Positions 1 to 11,710 of a DNA stretch of 64,000 nt are shown piece by piece (position 1 is the stretch's first letter; every line of letters starts with the position of its first letter). This DNA is from Oenanthe sinensis. Lineage: Eukaryota; Streptophyta; Magnoliopsida; Apiales; Apiaceae. A program made the position numbers and the translations under genes. Under the pieces are notes generated by a model. That model did not search any database. It was not told the origin of the DNA and saw nothing but the letters and a program-made list of their open reading frames with translations. The stretch covers positions 19,417,001-19,481,000 of the forward strand of contig CM053806.1 in NCBI GenBank assembly GCA_028671895.1, given 5' to 3'.

Positions 1-319
1 ACTATTTGAAAATTCTGGTTCCTTTTTAATTGTGTGATTTATTTATGTGAAGTTGCTATTATGTTGTATAATTATTGTTAAAGAATACCCTCTTTTTTGC
101 CTTGGTAAAGTGTGATATAAACTCATTACTTTGCCATGCATTTATTTGAATTCTTACCCTTTTTATGTAATTTTGTTTATGAAGTTATTGATTCTCCGAG
201 ATCATGCCTCTCTTTTTTTGGTAATGTATGGCAACACGGTTCTAACTCTTTGACTAACAAGGTTTAATTATTTAGGTGTGGTTAGTTCTTGAAAGGGATT
301 GATTTTTAAGAAGGCTAAA
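1..319 (+). promoter_or_regulatory. 5' leader / probable 5' UTR intron of the SUVH gene
   Basis: T-rich sequence without an open frame runs up to a good 3' splice site (tttag followed by gtgtgg, near 275), about 45 bases before the first ATG of the methyltransferase. This suggests that the coding exon follows a 5' UTR intron, a layout common in intron-less SUVH genes. The promoter itself lies left of the window. This is inference from base composition and the splice-like site only. Confidence 0.4.
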
Positions 320-2857
320 ATGATGACTAATTTAGTAAGTGAGAGAAGTCCTATTAAAATGCTGTCTGGAAAACGTCCGTACGAATGTGGTACTAGTGGA
401 GCTCGTTTTCTGCATGGTTTTAAGCGCCCTAGACTTTTTGCAATTCGACAATTTCCTCCTGGTTGTGGTCCATCTGCCTGCAAGGTTCGTGAAGCGTGTA
501 ATGAAGGGGGAATACCTTCCAAGACTTGCAATGAAAACTCGAACGGCGGACCGAGCGAGCTATTGGTTCAAACATTACCAACTAGATTGAATTTTAATGA
601 GACCACGAAGCATCCTGTTGAAATGTTACCAAATGAATTGAAATCTGAGCCTCCTATGAAGCCACCGGTTGAAATGGAAGTGAATTCTGAGTTGATAACG
701 GGATCGGTGTTACATGGTAACACTTTTTTGAAGAATGTGGAACTGGGAAGAGATCCGGAGAAAGTTGAGTTGATCAATGAGGGGATCAATAATTCTGTAC
801 CTAAGCCTATTGATATGCAGTGTGGCTCAGACACTTCACCTAGGCCTTCTATACCTTCTAAAAAATACCCGTTTGCGAAATTCCGAAAAGGGGTCACCAT
901 ATTTCGGGATTTTCCAAGAGGTTGTGGAAGAAGATATCCTGATATGTCTTCTAAATGTTGTGTTATGTCCGAGGATAAGTCTATCAATATTGAGCCAAGG
1001 ATGTTTCAAGCTAATGATCAAAAAATTAGAAATGATGGAGGCAAAAGATGGGTGGAGAGGAGCGATTCTGAAGAATACAGCAGCTATAAATTATCTGATG
1101 GATTTACTGGTGCGATGGTGGGCCCAGTAATGAATGATATTTCTGACGTGGAACATTCAGATGGTGGTATTGTGCCTGCCACTCAGCAGGGAGTAAAGAC
1201 TTCAGATTGCATAGCAGCAACAGGTGATGGATCTCAACTTCTACTTTTGAAACAGTTTGACACTAATTCTAATTTTAATTCTAATTTTCTAGACGTGGAA
1301 GCTGGTCGGTATAATGCATTGCCAGATCAGAAACACTTTAGTGCTCTCTCAATGGAACCATCAGATCTTTTGACAATCAATGGTCCCCATGAAGCATTAA
1401 ATCGCATGAAATCAAGGAAGGTTCTGGATCTGTTTGAACAGGTCCTTAAAAAGCGGTTGGTGGAGCTACAACTTGAAACAAAGGCCACTGGCAAAAAAAA
1501 GACATCAAATATTTATACAGAGATTGCAATGCTACTCAAGGAACAAAAAAAGTGGATTTATATGAATCAAAAACTCTTGGGTGCTATTCCTGGCGTTCAG
1601 GTTGGTGACACATTTCGTTATAGGGCTGAACTTGTTGTTGTCGGATTGCATGTTCAGTTTCGTGCTGGTATAGATTATGTGGAGAAGGATGGCAAGAGGA
1701 TAGCCATAAGCATAGTGTCCTCAGGTCGTTATTCCAATGATAAAGAATTTCCAGATGAATTAATCTATTCTGGTCAAGGTGGGAATCAGATAATGGGTGA
1801 CAAAAATTCTAAAGATCAGGCACTTGTACGAGGTAACCTTGCCTTAAAGAATAGCATGGTTGAAGAAACTCCTGTTAGGGTTATTCGAGGTCGAAGATCG
1901 GGGAACAGTGCAACATTCACCTATGATGGTTTATACCTTGTGAGCAGGTTTTGGCAAGAGAGAGCACAAAATGGGAAATTGGTGTACTTGTTTCAACTAA
2001 ATAGAATGCAAGGTCAGCCTAAACTTAAGTTAAGTACATTGCTAAGGACTGGAAAATCTAAACCTCGCCATTCTCGTGCATTGATAAATGATATTTCTTC
2101 GGGAAAAGAGAAAATACCTATTCGTGTCGTTAATGACATAGATAATGAAAAACCTCTGACTTTTAATTACATAACAAAAATGGTATATCCACCACTCGAC
2201 ATTTCCTCTGTGGACATGAGTGGTTGCCATTGCATTGATGGGTGCTCGGATCATGTGCAATGTTCTTGTATCATCAAGAATGGAGGCATGGTACCATTTA
2301 ATGAGAATGGTGCCCTCCTAGAAGCTAAGCCAACAAGTATTGTCCATGAGTGTGGTCCTTCGTGCAAATGTCCCCCGTCTTGCAAGAATAGAGTTAGCCA
2401 ACATGGTATTAAATTCCAATTAGAGGTCTTTAAAACGAAAGCAAAGGGATGGGGAGTTAGATCACGAAATTTTATTTCATCCGGGAGTTTTATATGTGAG
2501 TATGTTGGTGAGTTGCTTAACGATAAGCAAGCTGAGGAAAGGATAGGTTTGGATGAGTATTTGTTTGATATAGGAGATGAAGATGGATATGCTATTGATG
2601 CGGCACAAATCGGGAACATTGGAAGATTTGTTAATCATAGTTGCTCCCCGAATTTATATGCTCAAGATGTTCTTTATGATCACGATGACAAGATGATGCC
2701 TCATGTGATGCTATTCGCTACACAAAACATACGTCCTTTACAAGAGTTGACATATGACTATAATTACAAAATTGATCATGTTTATGACTTGAATGGAAAT
2801 GTCAAGAAAAAGGCATGTAATTGTGGTACTATGGAGTGCACCGGGAGGATGTATTGA
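320..2857 (+). CDS. Histone H3-K9 methyltransferase, SUVH5/SUVH6 type
   Basis: An uninterrupted 845-residue frame. An upstream in-frame TTG at 299 extends it, but the first ATG is at 320. The N-terminal third is poorly conserved and has two copies of an FPxGCG motif (FPPGCG and FPRGCG), seen in SUVH5/6 proteins. A YDG/SRA domain starts near residue 425 (GVQVGDTFRYR) and includes TYDGLY; this fold reads methylated cytosine. A Cys-rich pre-SET begins near residue 636 (CHCIDGC, then CGPSCKCPPSCKNR). The SET domain has GWGVRS, the cofactor-binding RFVNHSCSPN (NHSC at 772-775) and the LTYDYN motif with the catalytic Tyr. The post-SET CNCGTMECTGR ends the protein. All zinc and catalytic residues looked for are present, so it should be active. 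Known family role: H3K9me2 deposition in the nucleus, reinforcing CHG DNA methylation and transposon silencing. Assignment to SUVH5 versus SUVH6 is not resolved. Confidence 0.95.
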   Translation: MMTNLVSERSPIKMLSGKRPYECGTSGARFLHGFKRPRLFAIRQFPPGCGPSACKVREACNEGGIPSKTCNENSNGGPSELLVQTLPTRLNFNETTKHPVEMLPNELKSEPPMKPPVEMEVNSELITGSVLHGNTFLKNVELGRDPEKVELINEGINNSVPKPIDMQCGSDTSPRPSIPSKKYPFAKFRKGVTIFRDFPRGCGRRYPDMSSKCCVMSEDKSINIEPRMFQANDQKIRNDGGKRWVERSDSEEYSSYKLSDGFTGAMVGPVMNDISDVEHSDGGIVPATQQGVKTSDCIAATGDGSQLLLLKQFDTNSNFNSNFLDVEAGRYNALPDQKHFSALSMEPSDLLTINGPHEALNRMKSRKVLDLFEQVLKKRLVELQLETKATGKKKTSNIYTEIAMLLKEQKKWIYMNQKLLGAIPGVQVGDTFRYRAELVVVGLHVQFRAGIDYVEKDGKRIAISIVSSGRYSNDKEFPDELIYSGQGGNQIMGDKNSKDQALVRGNLALKNSMVEETPVRVIRGRRSGNSATFTYDGLYLVSRFWQERAQNGKLVYLFQLNRMQGQPKLKLSTLLRTGKSKPRHSRALINDISSGKEKIPIRVVNDIDNEKPLTFNYITKMVYPPLDISSVDMSGCHCIDGCSDHVQCSCIIKNGGMVPFNENGALLEAKPTSIVHECGPSCKCPPSCKNRVSQHGIKFQLEVFKTKAKGWGVRSRNFISSGSFICEYVGELLNDKQAEERIGLDEYLFDIGDEDGYAIDAAQIGNIGRFVNHSCSPNLYAQDVLYDHDDKMMPHVMLFATQNIRPLQELTYDYNYKIDHVYDLNGNVKKKACNCGTMECTGRMY

Positions 2858-3036
2858 TGCAGCATCTCCACATCAAATCAATGTAAGTCTTATTTAATGC
2901 TCAATGTATTCTCTTTAATCCTTCAATGATGCATAAGCTTGAAAATTGAGTAGAATTTGTAGAGGTTATCTTTATAAAGGAAGGTGGAGGATGAATGCCA
3001 CATCATTAAAAATAATAACTTTTATCTTCTCTCTTA

Positions 3037-3415
3037 GAGCAAGTCCAATACTAATGTTAAATTAGATGCAGCTATTACTATAATTATATGAAATCAAAAA
3101 ATACATTTTGGTACTAAAATAGATTTCATACTCCAATACATGGTTTTAAAATAGAACCAAATAGAGGTGAAATAACTAAATATAGAACTAAGTATATCAT
3201 TTTGCTAATATGAAATTTATTTTTATGTTCATTTTCCTCCAACTTCCCACTTGCATGCCCACATGTCAATTATAACTATATCTATACTTGGTTCTAAATA
3301 TATAACATTTTTCTATTTTAGCATATTTTTTAGCATTGCATTGTAGTGTTATGTTCTATAATTGATGCTATATTATAAAAGTAGCAACTCTTTTAGCATT
3401 ACATTGAACTTGCTC
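3037..3415. mobile_element. Tourist-like (PIF/Harbinger-type) MITE
   Basis: About 379 bases, AT-rich, non-coding, with inverted ends: GAGCAAGTCCAATACTAATG on the left, and the right end read on the other strand begins GAGCAAGTTCAATGTAATG. It is flanked by the trinucleotide TTA on both sides (3034-3036 and 3416-3418), the target duplication expected of PIF/Harbinger MITEs. It sits just downstream of the SUVH gene. Confidence 0.75.
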
Positions 3416-4650
3416 TTATACAACATTTTTGGCATCCCTTATTCAAAATAAAATATACTCCACGGTCAAATGTAGGTAAAAAAATTGAAAAGAATTTGGA
3501 TATTTATTATAAGACGGAGTAATATAAAAGCATATTATAAATAAATTATACACTAAGCATACTAAATGTAAAAAATATTTAAATAATAGTCTATACATAA
3601 TTGTTTATACATGATGTAAAATAAAAATAGATTACAAATAAATTTCACAAAAAATATACACTACATATATATATAATATTAGAAAATTAAATATTGATAT
3701 TTTATTCATTATTGATCCCACAAAATAGGTTGACGTCATATGCCAAAAGTTGACACCCTACTTTACTTTACGGGATGTCTAGCGTGATAGAGATTTAGGT
3801 ATCCGAAAATTACACATTTTGACCAAAACTTTTAGCATCCTGAATTGGCACCCCACTCCACCTCATTTGCATCCCATCAGCTCTCCAATACAGTGCTGAT
3901 ATTAAACTTCTAAAAAATTTTAGTTCCGATCCTTCTGTCAAAAAGATTATAACAGACTTTAGAAATTTGCTGATTTGACGTTTTTTTTAGACATGACTTG
4001 GGTAAATTATTATAAATATTAACCTTTATTTTATTTAAACTATAATTCTGTAAATGTGTATATTATTATAATATATATTATTTATTTTAATATTTATATT
4101 TATGCAACTGTAGTTGGTATAAGATTGTATAATCAATATATAATTATATATATATACCCATATAATTATATATATATATATTTATTTATTTATAGTCCAC
4201 TTAATGATCTGCTTTTAAAACCGCTTAACCAGCCGCTTTAACACTTAATTAAGCGCTAGAATGTGGTCTCCCCGCTTATGTCCGATTTGCGCTTTTCATA
4301 ACAGTGTCTCAAATCAAATACAAGTTCAAAATTTCAGAAAATAAAAGCAATACAACCAACACATTCATCACCGAATTGAAAATTAGGGTTCTTGTCAATC
4401 TCTCTTCTCTCTTGTTGTTTATCAATATCCTAATTAAGATTGGGGTTATATGACTTGATTGCTTTGCCGGTAATATCTTCATATACTATTTGATTTAGTT
4501 TGTGAGAGGTTCAAATTAAACATTTAAAACTGCATTTATAGATAATTGGTTATTTCGAAACCACCCTTGAGCTTGATATGTCAAAAAAATTTCCCTATTT
4601 GTATCATGAACCCTAACACACACAATAAATAAATAAATAAATATATATAT
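3416..4650. other. AT-rich intergenic sequence with a short Stowaway-like remnant
   Basis: No supportable gene. At about 3455-3523 the ends TACTCCACGGTC and, inverted, TTACTCCGTCTT look like a very short Stowaway relic. 4050-4190 is a TA/TATAT low-complexity tract that yields a spurious short frame. At 4370-4430 a stretch resembling a plant 5' leader (attagggttcttg, then TCTCTTC runs) is not followed by a coding exon that I recognise. Confidence 0.4.
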
Positions 4651-5045
4651 AGTAAGGTTCTATGGAGAACCTCTCTTACACGGGGAACACGGGGAACTCG
4701 GGGAACCATATAATAATTAATATTTTTATAATATAAACATGTTCTACACTATATATGTTCTAACAATATTATTCAATGTATATTCTGTAATTTATTTTTT
4801 AATATGTTTTTAAACATATTTTTAATATATTTTCTATTATGTTCTGTACTATTATAATTTATATAATATACTTCCAATATTTTTATAAATTTATTAAGAT
4901 GTATTGACATTCAATTAAACACCTAATTTACATAATTGGATTTTAATAATTAATTGGGTCGGGTCAAATTAAGGAAATTAGGATTTTTTAAGAGTGATTT
5001 CCCCGAGTTCTCCGACTAATAATGGGTTCTTATTTGAACCTTAGC
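4651..5045. mobile_element. Small inverted-repeat element (unclassified MITE)
   Basis: Left end taaggttctatggagaac; right end, read on the other strand, taaggttcaaataagaac. The interior is AT-rich with inner GGGGAAC/GTTCCCC-like motifs near both ends and no ORF. The element lies in TATA-repeat sequence on both sides, so the target duplication cannot be read with certainty. Confidence 0.5.
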
Positions 5046-7202
5046 CTATATATATGTGTGTGTGTGTTAACAGACATATTTAATCACGTGAATCGCTTAT
5101 TTTCCATGTAATTTCTATTTTTTCTTATTCTCCGTCCAACTCATAGAAGACGTTAAAAAACGGCCACATTAGCGAGATTGTAACATCCATTAAAATCATT
5201 TAGACGGAAGGACCTGAACTAGAAATATTCAAAGTTTAATCATCCAAAATACGAAATTTTTTGTTCGAGGACCTAAACAATAAAATCAAAATAGTTTAGG
5301 GACGTATCAATTGATTTCCCTATTTTAAATAAGGTTGCTCTTGTGCTTATTATATGTAAGATACTAAGATATAATTAGTCTCGATTTTTAAACAAAAGAA
5401 TTATTTTAAACATTTTTAACTAAGAAAGAAGTTTATATAACCAATGGCTTCTTATTGAACCATTAATAAGTTATGTCTAGTTTTGAAAATAGACTCCGTA
5501 CCAGAGTACTCTTCTTTTGTGCCTTTTTGGGATTGCACATTTTATGTGTTTCAACGGTGACACATTGGAACTTTACACTTTTTTGGATCATGTCATTGCC
5601 TAAGGTGACCAAGTGTAATGGTAAAATGAATTTAAAGCTTAATTTGTAATTAATTGATGACATTGAACTCGTTTTGTCTTTTATTATTATTCGCTATGAT
5701 ATTGGTCAGCAACAGGTTGGACACCTTATGCAATGTTTCTTTGTAGGCTTCCGCAATGTTTCACTGCGGAATGTAGTCATATCAAGCGTATATATGATAC
5801 CTACTAAAAAATTATTGAGTTTTCTCATTGTGTTGTGTAGCTAAAATATTTATAAATTTTCAGGTTTTAAGCATTGATTTAGCTTTGGACTTTATTGGGA
5901 GATGGACGAGTAATTCCGAATTATTTTTTAGTTTCTAGTTATATATTATTGGAGCTGCGTATCCAGGAATTTGATATGCATTTGACTATAAGGTTTAATC
6001 TCGGTGTTTGTAATTTCGTTGGTACATTTGGCTTTTATTTTAAGAATATATCAAATATGAGGTTTTTCTTCAACATATAACTAAAAGATGGTGTGATTGT
6101 TACTTGTCCACCCCCATGTTTGTTGTCATGTTGGATCATAGCAACTTGCCCGTGAACTATTCCGTTTAAGGTTTCCTTTGGAATTATTGTTGAAAACTAT
6201 TGTGTTGTATGAAAAAGTGATGTTGGGAAAAGTGTTGTTAAAAAACGAGATGATTGTTTAGTAATATTTTTTATTTTGATATGTGTATGTTTTTATGTAT
6301 AATAATATTAAAAAAATGTTTATCGGGAGGGTTGATAGTGAAGCCTCATGATTCTCGTAAAAGTTGAAAAACAGTTATGAAAATAATTATGCATCATTCC
6401 CATACTGGTAGCAGCTTTAAAAATTGGTCATATATCAATTCTCTTTCTCAAAAAATATTGAAGGGGTTTCTAAAAGTATGGATGAGTGGTCTTTCTCTAA
6501 ATGCATCCAATAGAGCAAAAGAATTTTTATAGAAAGTTGTTTTTAAATATATCAAAGAGTTTTTCATCCATTTTTTAATAAATACTGTCTACAACAATAA
6601 TACTAAACATGGTCTTAGATTGGAGGCAGATAGTCTCTCCTCTATGCCTAGTCTTGTGTCATACAATTCTTTACTTGCTGCTACTTGGAAGGGGAAAAAA
6701 AGAAAATATTATATATTTTTGTGTATTTATCAAGAACTCAATCCTTAACCCTTAGTTTTACAGGTCGAGTTAATAAAACATATACTAGAAATACAAGTAT
6801 ATGGCACATAATTAAATTCAGATATTGTAATTCATTACCTCAATTATTTAATCACTGAGAGTAATCCAACAAGAGATTTCAAGAGAGGTGTTATGCGATG
6901 CCAACCTAATATGTCAAAAGTGGTATCCCATTTTTTAGGATGTCAATTTATTTTGTGTGACCATCGTGAATAAAATATATTAGTTGTTTAACATTTTGCT
7001 AATATTATTAACATATATTTATATTAAATAAATTTTTTTATTTAACTTATTTGGATTACTTTTGTCCTATTTTATGTATAAAAAATATAAATTTTAATAA
7101 TTGTATATTTGATAACTTATTTTATTTTGATAATGTAATTTGTAATATAAATAATTAAAAACATAATATAATATTATAACAAAATAATATGTCAAAAGTT
7201 GA
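5046..7202. other. Intergenic region with no recognised feature
   Basis: AT-rich sequence with only short chance frames (the longest about 66 codons, without recognisable similarity or splice context). Nothing supports a gene. Confidence 0.5.
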
Positions 7203-7415
7203 TACTTCCTCCGTCCCAAAATGAATGAGTTTTTGACGTTTTTACGTATTTTAATGTGTCTCGTAGAGTTACTTATAAATGATATTTTTTTTAATTTTTT
7301 GTTTCATATAAAAATATAAAGTTTAAATTTTTTTATAAGAAAATTGAAAAAATATTATTTTTCTACTGAATGCATACAAAAAGAAGCATCTCACATAAAA
7401 TTAGACGGAATATTA
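7203..7415. mobile_element. Stowaway-like (Tc1/mariner-type) MITE
   Basis: The left end TACTTCCTCCGTCCC matches the classic Stowaway terminus. The right end read on the other strand is TAATATTCCGTCTAA. About 210 bases, AT-rich, non-coding, bounded by TA dinucleotides. The exact right boundary is uncertain by a few bases. Confidence 0.65.
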
Positions 7416-7498
7416 TTTTTTGAAAGAAAAGATAAAAAATATGCATGTGTGTTCTTGTTGAGCTGCAAGCAAGTATTAACTCCACAATAGTATGATAT

Positions 7499-8273
7499 TG
7501 TTCACTCTGGGCCGAGCCCGCACGGATTTATTATTGGGCACATCCCAAAAGACATCGTATTAATGAAGTTAATTGGTTGATTATATACAAGAATATTTTC
7601 TCTTTGCCTACTCGATGTGGTACTTGGGTTGACACTACCCAACAATTCTCCCTCAAACCAAGAACCACATATCTCGTTATCGCTGCCATCACTCGCGAGA
7701 CATACTGCCTGACCACATCACCCTATGAGGAAGACTTTCGACACATGGCCCCACAGATATTTTCCGTGTGTTCGTGGAGGGCCCACTTCCAAGAACCACA
7801 AATCTTGTTACCGCTGTCATCCCTCGCGAGACATACTACCCACATCACCCTATCGGGAAGACTTTCGACACATGGCTCCACAGATATTTTCCGTGTGTTC
7901 ATCGAGGGCCCACATCCAAGAACCACAAATCTCGTTACCGCTGTCATCACTTGCGAGACATACTGCCTGACCACATCACCCTATCAGGAAGACTTCGACA
8001 CATGGCTCCACAGATATTTTCCGTGTGTTCATCGAGGACCCACATCAAACAACCGCAACCCGTGACTCCCTGGATCCTTGTCCGAACCTAGCCCTGGCCC
8101 TAATACCACTTGTTGTCCGCTTTGGGCTGAGGCCGAACGGATTTATTGTTGGGCACATCCCAAAAGGCCTCATACTATTGAAGTTAATTTACTAATTATA
8201 TACAAGAATATTTTCTCTTTGCCTCCTGCCCTCCTCAATGTGGTACTTGAGTTGACACTACCAATAGTTCTCA
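7499..8273 (-). mobile_element. TRIM-like small LTR retrotransposon
   Basis: Two direct repeats of roughly 150-160 bases (7499 to about 7650, and 8111-8273) share GCACGGATTTATTATTGGGC-type sequence and the 'acaagaatattttctctttgcc' stretch, and start with TGTT. Just inside the right repeat the minus strand reads TGGTATTAGGGCC, close to the initiator-Met primer binding site TGGTATCAGAGC, so the element is on the minus strand. Flanks are gatat and catat (4 of 5 identical). The short interior has no gag or pol and is filled by tandem repeats. It abuts the broken proline-rich copy. Confidence 0.55.
7655..8049. repeat. Tandem repeat of about 127-131 bp inside the TRIM-like element
   Basis: Three full copies and part of another of a unit containing 'gaagactttcgacacatgg', 'cacagatattttccgtgtgtt' and 'aagaaccacaaatct'. 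The start-to-start distances are 127 and then 131 bases. The frames read through it are by-products of the repeat. Confidence 0.85.
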
Positions 8274-9445
8274 CATATGGTTATTTTAGAAAAAATAATA
8301 TGATTTTTTAATTAATTTCTTGCTAAATATCCCACCATAATGCAGCTGTCTCACAAGTTTGGAATTTGTTGGACTTATAATATACTAGTGGACAACCGTA
8401 ATTTCTTAGTTTTTTAATTTTGAAGGCAAGAGATTTTTAGTAAAAAATTTGAAGTTTTATGAAGCGGGCGGAGATTGCATCGTGAATGATGGAATGGGTG
8501 GAGGTTGCGGCATTCTCGAACTTGTAACATGAGGTGGAGATTCTATTGGGGGCAATTGCTCATCGAGTAATGGAGATGATGGAGTGTTGAAAATGGGAGT
8601 AGGAGCTGGAGAGAAGTCTGCATTGCATTATAATTTGAAGTGCCTGACAGCAATGGCTCGTCTGATACTGGTGATGCTAATTTGTAATAACTTTGAGCCG
8701 GAGCTGGAGAAAGTCTTCATTTCCATAAGGTGATGGGCGTAATGGCAACGGGTCCCCTGGTAGTTGGGATGCGGGAGTGTAAAAAATGGGAGCAGGAGAA
8801 AAGCCTTTGTTGCCATTAGGTGATGGGCGTAAGTGCAATGGCTTATCTGGTAGTGGGGATGCTGAGTGTCAAAGCTTAGAACCGGTGAAAACTCTGTATA
8901 TTTTGGTAAAGGTGGCTGTTTTGATTTTGGAACAGAAGGAGTGCTAAATGATGGAGCAAATGCTGGTGGGTAATGTTCATGTGGGAGATGTTTAGGTAAT
9001 GGAAATGGGAATGGGTGTTTGAATGGAGCTGGAGGATTGTTATTTGCAGGATTAACAGTTGGAGGCGGAAGTGTTGCAACTGATTCGTTGGAAGGCAAAA
9101 AAGATGGTGTCATTGGAGTTTCAGGCCGGTGTTATGATTGGTAGTGGTGGAGGAGGATATTCAAATAACTGTGGTAATAGAATGTGTGTCAATTTTGGTT
9201 GGTGGAAAGGCCACAGGAACTTATAAGATCACTCTTCCAGACTCCAGAGTGAAGTATGGTACTACTCTCATTACTTCTGTATTGGAAGATTATCGTAAAG
9301 CCTCTTGGCTATTTTTTTTTATAGGACATGATGTATCTGAAGCACTGTGGACTTGTGCATAGCACTCTCTTCTGATTACTCCATCTTTTATAGTCTCATG
9401 GGGAAGAAACACTTGAAATTTTTCTTTCTTAAATTTACTAGAACC

Positions 9446-10311
9446 TAGAAAGCAGCAGGGATACTTATGAAAAACTGCGTATCCCGTACGTTTTAGTGCG
9501 GGGATACATACTGGATACACCACTTGGTGTATCTGAAAATTCAGAAACGGGGTACGCGGGGATACATGGGGATACGCGCAGAGCCGCCCTGAGATATTTG
9601 AAGCCCCAAACGGAAAAAAAAAAAAATTGTGCCCAATAACAGTATAAGAAAAATGTAAGGAATAGAGCAACACAAAATTGTCATCAAATACATACGATTT
9701 ATTATTTTTGAAAAATTATTGTTCTAGCTAAACAACTAACAAAATCATTCATAAGTCTCTCATAAACAAGATTTGGAAGCATATCATTCTCAATGGATAT
9801 CGTGGATAATCCATTCAATCTATCCTTTCAGAAACATTTTTTTTTCTTTTTTTCTTTGTAGAAGGTTCAGAGTAAGTCGGACTTGGTCAAAACCCTAAGC
9901 CAGACTTGGTCAAAATCCAAAGTTGAGACATAAAAGGAGACACTAGGTTGGGGATGCTAGAGGTGATCGTTTTGATCCACTTCATGGTGCCGGATAGCCT
10001 GAGATAACTAGTCTTTCTTTGAGTCGGAGATGGAACCCATCCATGATGATTAATCAAGATGATTAAATTATTTTAGTTATCTTGAATTAGTGTTGTTATT
10101 TTATGTCTTTTAAATTTTTATTGTTAAGACTTAAGGATGGTGAACTTATTTATATTTTGTTTAATTGAAATGCATGTTTTGAATTATATATAATATTTTA
10201 ATATTTGTCATATATATCCCCCTATCTGAATCCTCATATTTTTTGATTTGACGAATTCCATTATCCCCGTACTGCACCCGCAGGCCGCACCCCCGCACTC
10301 ATGCTTCCTAA
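9446..10311. mobile_element. 866-bp DNA-transposon-like insertion in the pseudogene
   Basis: The insertion is bracketed by the exact 9-mer actagaacc (9437-9445 and 10312-10320); the flanking pseudogene sequence is otherwise continuous with the intact paralogue. The ends are short inverted repeats: TAGAAAGCA on the left and TTAGGAAGCA when the right end is reversed. Repeated GGGGATAC and CCCGCAC-type motifs lie near both ends. A 9-bp duplication suggests a Mutator-like element, while the short TAG-type ends would also suit hAT with an 8-bp duplication. No transposase is visible. Confidence 0.65.
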
Positions 10312-10346
10312 ACTAGAACCCATTGTTTAAGCTTTCCATCTTTAGA

Positions 10347-10535
10347 CCTGCAACCAATCGTGACAGCAAAACTTGCACAATGCATGCACATGATTATTAT
10401 CAGTAATTCGTTTAGTTATAATTATACTGACCTGCAACCAATCGTGACAGCAAAACTTGCACAATGCATGCACATGATTATTATCAGTAATTCGTTTAGT
10501 TATAATTATACTGACCTGCAACCAATCGTGACAAA
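10347..10535. repeat. 84-bp tandem repeat across a dead splice acceptor
   Basis: Two full copies and the start of a third of a unit beginning cctgcaaccaatcgtgaca (10347, 10431, 10515). The intact paralogue has one copy (near 14415), which spans the intron/exon-2 boundary. The expansion is therefore specific to the pseudogene. Confidence 0.9.
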
Positions 10536-10572
10536 TTTCAAACTAATAAACATGGATCCTATTCCTTGATAA

Positions 10573-10735
10573 TCGATTGTCCAGTTATACAACAATCAAT
10601 CAATTTCTTAACCGTTGGATCAATCTTTTAACGGTCTTTTTTTTTAATCGTGACCGTTTTAAAGTTGGATCCATTTTAAAGTTGATCCAACGGCTAAAAA
10701 ATTGATTGTTGGATAACTGCCCGGACCGGGTAGGT
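10573..10735. repeat. Imperfect inverted repeat, probable small MITE
   Basis: The arms 'caatcaatttcttaaccgttggatc' (about 10594) and, inverted, 'caatcaattttttagccgttggatc' (about 10686-10710) form a foldback of about 160 bases within the pseudogene intron region. No coding content. Confidence 0.55.
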
Positions 10736-11710
10736 ATATAAAACTGAAATGTATTGTACTGAGAAAGGGGCGGACCCATAGCTTAGGCTATGGGTGCCCA
10801 GGCACCCACTCAAATTTTTCATAAGGTAAATTATTAGTAATTTTTAATAAAAATATAATAAAAAATAATATAATATTAAACCCATTAATATTACAAATTT
10901 AATATATAAAAGCTTAAAAATATTTTTAAAAAATTAAAAATTTTAACATAAACAACTATATAAAATTTAATATCTAAATTTTCATATAAATATAGAGTTA
11001 AATATATATTAAAAACCCGTATTTTATGAGGAATTAAGTAGAAAATGTTAAAATATTTTTTATTTGTATACATTTTAATTTTTTTAATTATTATAATATA
11101 TATTTATTTAAATATTTATATAAGGAACTCACTCAATTTTATTTCTTGGTCCCCCACCGCCTAGAAGGTCTGGCTGGTTTTGAACCTACTTTCTGTGAAG
11201 GCTGGATGTTTCATGAATCCCACTACCTCAAGCATCTCATATTTGTGACAGCAAATCGCTGTAAAATGTCTGCAAAAAAAATATATATATATAGTTTCTG
11301 AACTGAAGAACCTGCATCGAGGCTATCAAGTGTTTAAACAAAATTGAACTGCTAGCAGAGAACCTTACGGCAATTGAATCGAATGCAGAAGCAACTTCTG
11401 ATTAATGATGCGTATATACAATGGTTGAGACCATATATACATATATACGCATCTTGCACAGTGTTCCACAACTGTTGAACACTAAACTAATTGTTTCATC
11501 AGAGTACTACATGGAGCCCATTTCTGCTTGTATACATACAGGAAATAATGTGGCAATAATGAGCACCGATTTGGCTTATAGATTAAAATTTAGAATTTAT
11601 GAGACTTTCCATTGAAGGAGGTGAATGTCTTAATATGCACACTGTAGTAGGTGACACTGCTTCATAATGCTCATTCAAGGTCTGAACCTACCCTTTCCAG
11701 TATTAAAGCT

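Larger units (their letters stand above)
8305..11710 (-). pseudogene. Broken tandem copy of the Ole e 1 / proline-rich protein gene
   Basis: Colinear on the minus strand with the intact gene at 13.4-14.7 kb and its upstream region to about 15.09 kb. Exon-1 sequence is at about 11158-11320 (start context GATGCAGG retained, then a TA/T-rich insertion). The exon-2 Ole e 1 segment is at about 9325-9440 (FQVFLPHETIKDGVIRRECYAQVHSAS), and the proline-rich tail runs from about 8470 to 9113 (YPPAF, PKSKQPPLPKY). Breaks seen: an 866-bp insertion within exon 2, an 84-bp repeat expansion across the exon-2 acceptor, a frameshift after SFDT in the tail, and multiple stops. The upstream promoter-like block is duplicated too (11280-11710 resembles 14690-15090). 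It cannot make the family protein. Confidence 0.85.

Noticed and set aside
299..319. TTG at 299 as the start of the SUVH protein
   Set aside because: Plant nuclear genes rarely use TTG; the first ATG at 320 loses only seven residues and follows a likely splice site.
4370..4480. 5'-leader-like sequence suggesting a hidden gene
   Set aside because: No ATG with an extended frame or recognisable exon follows within 1.5 kb; kept only as a remark.
7577..8091. Overlapping frames of 81-162 codons in both strands
   Set aside because: They arise from the 127-131-bp tandem repeat of the TRIM-like element and resemble no protein family.
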